From Candidatus Bathyarchaeota archaeon (GTDB lineage: Archaea > Thermoproteota > Bathyarchaeia > RBG-16-48-13 > GCA-020355125): a DNA stretch of 6,180 bases. Positions 4,925 to 6,180 of the stretch are shown here, in pieces; positions within the stretch are counted from its first letter, which is position 1, and each line of letters opens with the position of its first letter. Under the pieces are notes generated by a model. It was not told the DNA's origin. It ran no database searches and saw only the letters and a program-made list of their open reading frames with translations. A program made the translations under genes and the position numbers. The stretch spans positions 1 through 6,180 of the forward strand of contig JAOZHK010000242.1 of NCBI GenBank assembly GCA_026014905.1, read 5' to 3'.

Positions 4925-6085
4925 TTATAGTAGGTATGGATCTCGATCTTCTATTATTATATCTTCTCTATTGAAATCTTTAATTGACATATGTTCCAAA
5001 GTCATCTTTTTCTCCGTCATTTCTAACAGTTTCTCACCGAACTTTCCTTGCTCGGCCACCAAGACTAGTATCTTTTCTGCTATAGCGCTCCCGACATCCT
5101 CTGTACTTGAACTGCCACCTAAATCCCTTGTCAATACCTCACCTTCGGTTAAAACTTCAGAGACCGATGTTCCGATCAACCACGCCTCCCTATGCATACC
5201 AAACCATTCGAGCATCAGCCTCGCTGAACGGATAGAAGCGATAGGATTGGCCTCACCCTTTCCAACTATATCCCAAGCCATACCATGGACGGGCTCGAAA
5301 ACAGCGAAATTATCACCGATATAAGCTGATGGGGCCAGACCAATCCCGCCAATTTGGCCAATTACTATGCCAGAGAGAATGTCTCCATACATATTGGGCG
5401 TCACAAACACATCGAACTCTTCTGGGCTGCGAGAAACCATCATTGCAGCCACATCTACATGCAGACAATCGCATGTAACCGAAGGATACCTTTTTGAAAC
5501 CTCTATGAAGCTCTTTCTGAATATTTTGTCACTGTGGAGCCAATTGCTTTGATCTACACAGGTGATGTGGCTCCTTTTATTTTTAACAGCATACTCAAAA
5601 GAAAACTTGGCGATTCGTTTTGCACCAAAATCGCTTATAATTCGCTTATCGACGCCATAGGTTCCTCGCGAATAACCTCTATGATTCCTTGAGAAACCTT
5701 CAGAAGAATCTCTGATGATGATGACGTCTACTTCGTTTGTTGAGCTGTTCCTCTTAACACCCGGTGTTCCTCGTATTGACTTAAAGGGTCGTACGTTGGC
5801 GTAAACCTGTTTCTCTCGATAAAAATGTGAGATTACATTCCTCGATAGAGCGTCACGGAGTTCGCCATCACGCCCAATCGCTCCTATGAGGATTGCTTCA
5901 CATTTATAGAGCGAGGAGTCCGTGAGAAAACCCTCAGTAGAATCAGTATATGCTTCGCCTATCGATGATACGTTAAACAATTTTAGATTTGCACCTGTGG
6001 CCTTTAGGACCTTAACTGTCTCAACTGTGACCTCAGGCCCGATACCATCGCCAGGGATAAGTATTACCTCATTAGCGCGAGGGAT
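4925..6085 (-). CDS. Isocitrate/isopropylmalate dehydrogenase-family protein, catalytic residues replaced (paralogue 2)
   Basis: About 386 aa counted from the ATC at 6085; roughly two thirds identical by eye to paralogue 1 over its C-terminal core, less so over the first third. It has PGDGIGPE (11-18), R99 and R125, D211, YGDILS with D235, and HGMAWDIVGKG with the NAD-type pair D272-I273. The catalytic Tyr is S132, the Lys Q179, the second metal Asp G239 and the NAD-loop Pro W271, exactly as in paralogue 1. The first substrate Arg (R93 in paralogue 1) is replaced by Tyr, with an Arg one position later. A polar, charged tail of about 47 residues (339-386) follows the point where paralogue 1 ends. 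No ATG, GTG or TTG lies between the in-frame stop at 6104-6106 and the TTG at 5980, which would remove the conserved N-terminal motif; see the RBS entry. Probably folded and expressed; ordinary activity is doubtful. Confidence 0.85.
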   Translation of the reverse strand: MPRANEVILIPGDGIGPEVTVETVKVLKATGANLKLFNVSSIGEAYTDSTEGFLTDSSLYKCEAILIGAIGRDGELRDALSRNVISHFYREKQVYANVRPFKSIRGTPGVKRNSSTNEVDVIIIRDSSEGFSRNHRGYSRGTYGVDKRIISDFGAKRIAKFSFEYAVKNKRSHITCVDQSNWLHSDKIFRKSFIEVSKRYPSVTCDCLHVDVAAMMVSRSPEEFDVFVTPNMYGDILSGIVIGQIGGIGLAPSAYIGDNFAVFEPVHGMAWDIVGKGEANPIASIRSARLMLEWFGMHREAWLIGTSVSEVLTEGEVLTRDLGGSSSTEDVGSAIAEKILVLVAEQGKFGEKLLEMTEKKMTLEHMSIKDFNREDIIIEDRDPYLL

Positions 6086-6097
6086 GTTAATTCCTCC
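6083..6097 (-). promoter_or_regulatory. SD followed by a non-standard start (ATC or ATT)
   Basis: On the minus strand GGAGGA (6092-6097) is followed by ATTAAC and then ATC (6083-6085) in the dehydrogenase frame. The six-base gap is ideal for a start at the ATC. ATT (6089-6091) directly abuts the SD. A single base change from ATG, a read error, or real use of a rare start would each explain this. Confidence 0.5.
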
Positions 6098-6113
6098 AAG
6101 TAATTACACTTGG
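6096..6113 (-). promoter_or_regulatory. Hairpin overlapping the SD of paralogue 2
   Basis: CCAAGT and ACTTGG are perfect 6-bp arms around six bases, extendable by one G-U pair. The downstream arm includes the first two G of the SD, so the folded form would partly hide it. It also contains the upstream in-frame stop. Confidence 0.4.
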
Positions 6114-6157
6114 GCGTTCACTGTCAACGACTAAACGTAATTTGAGGTTTGTGCATC

Positions 6158-6166
6158 AATTATACT
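6158..6166 (-). promoter_or_regulatory. Weak TATA-like site upstream of paralogue 2
   Basis: Minus-strand GTATAATTG lies about 75 bases before the proposed start and would give a leader near 50 bases that includes the hairpin. The match to the archaeal consensus is only fair, and the window ends at 6180. Confidence 0.2.
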
Positions 6167-6180
6167 GCAGAATAATCTAC

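Noticed and set aside
4971..5324. 117-aa open frame on the + strand
   Set aside because: Antisense to paralogue 2 within its best conserved region; no domain is visible.

Overview
The window looks archaeal, most likely a member of the Bathyarchaeia or a related uncultured Thermoproteota lineage. The evidence is TATA-type promoters (TTTATATC, AATATATA), purine-rich Shine-Dalgarno (SD) sites of the GGAGGTGAT type, T-run terminators, GTG/TTG starts, loose gene packing with AT-rich spacers, and a small secreted protein of a style I associate with Bathyarchaeia. The lineage is an inference from style, not from a marker gene.

Left part (1-1520): a doubtful 76-aa ORF on + (124-354), an unrecognised 82-aa gene on - (545-793) with a clear promoter and SD, and a 148-aa exported or membrane-anchored beta-sandwich-like protein on - (1071-1517).

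Centre and right (1909-6085): two paralogous members of the isocitrate/isopropylmalate (beta-decarboxylating) dehydrogenase family lie in opposite orientation, one on + (1909-2943) and one on - (4925 to about 6085). Between them are a two-gene operon on - (AbrB-type regulator at 3902-4099, then a TauE/SafE-type permease at 3148-3900) and a 68-aa ORF on + (4313-4519). The operon promoter carries two perfect dyads centred 21 bp apart, one lying over the TATA box, which fits autoregulation by the AbrB protein.

The main point of interest is that both dehydrogenase paralogues keep the fold, the NAD-type loop and most of the substrate arginines, yet both have lost the same three catalytic positions: the Tyr (now Ser), the Lys (now Gln) and the second metal-binding Asp (now Gly). 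Both also have Trp where the family has Pro beside the NAD loop. This looks like a distinct clade with changed chemistry or a binding/regulatory role. The second paralogue also lacks any ATG/GTG/TTG ahead of its conserved N-terminus: a strong SD sits six bases before an ATC codon.

How the genes work together is uncertain. A paired NAD-binding sensor or unusual enzyme for a malate-like (perhaps sulfonated) acid, next to a regulated anion permease, is one reading. No tRNA, rRNA, CRISPR array, transposon or origin was recognised.
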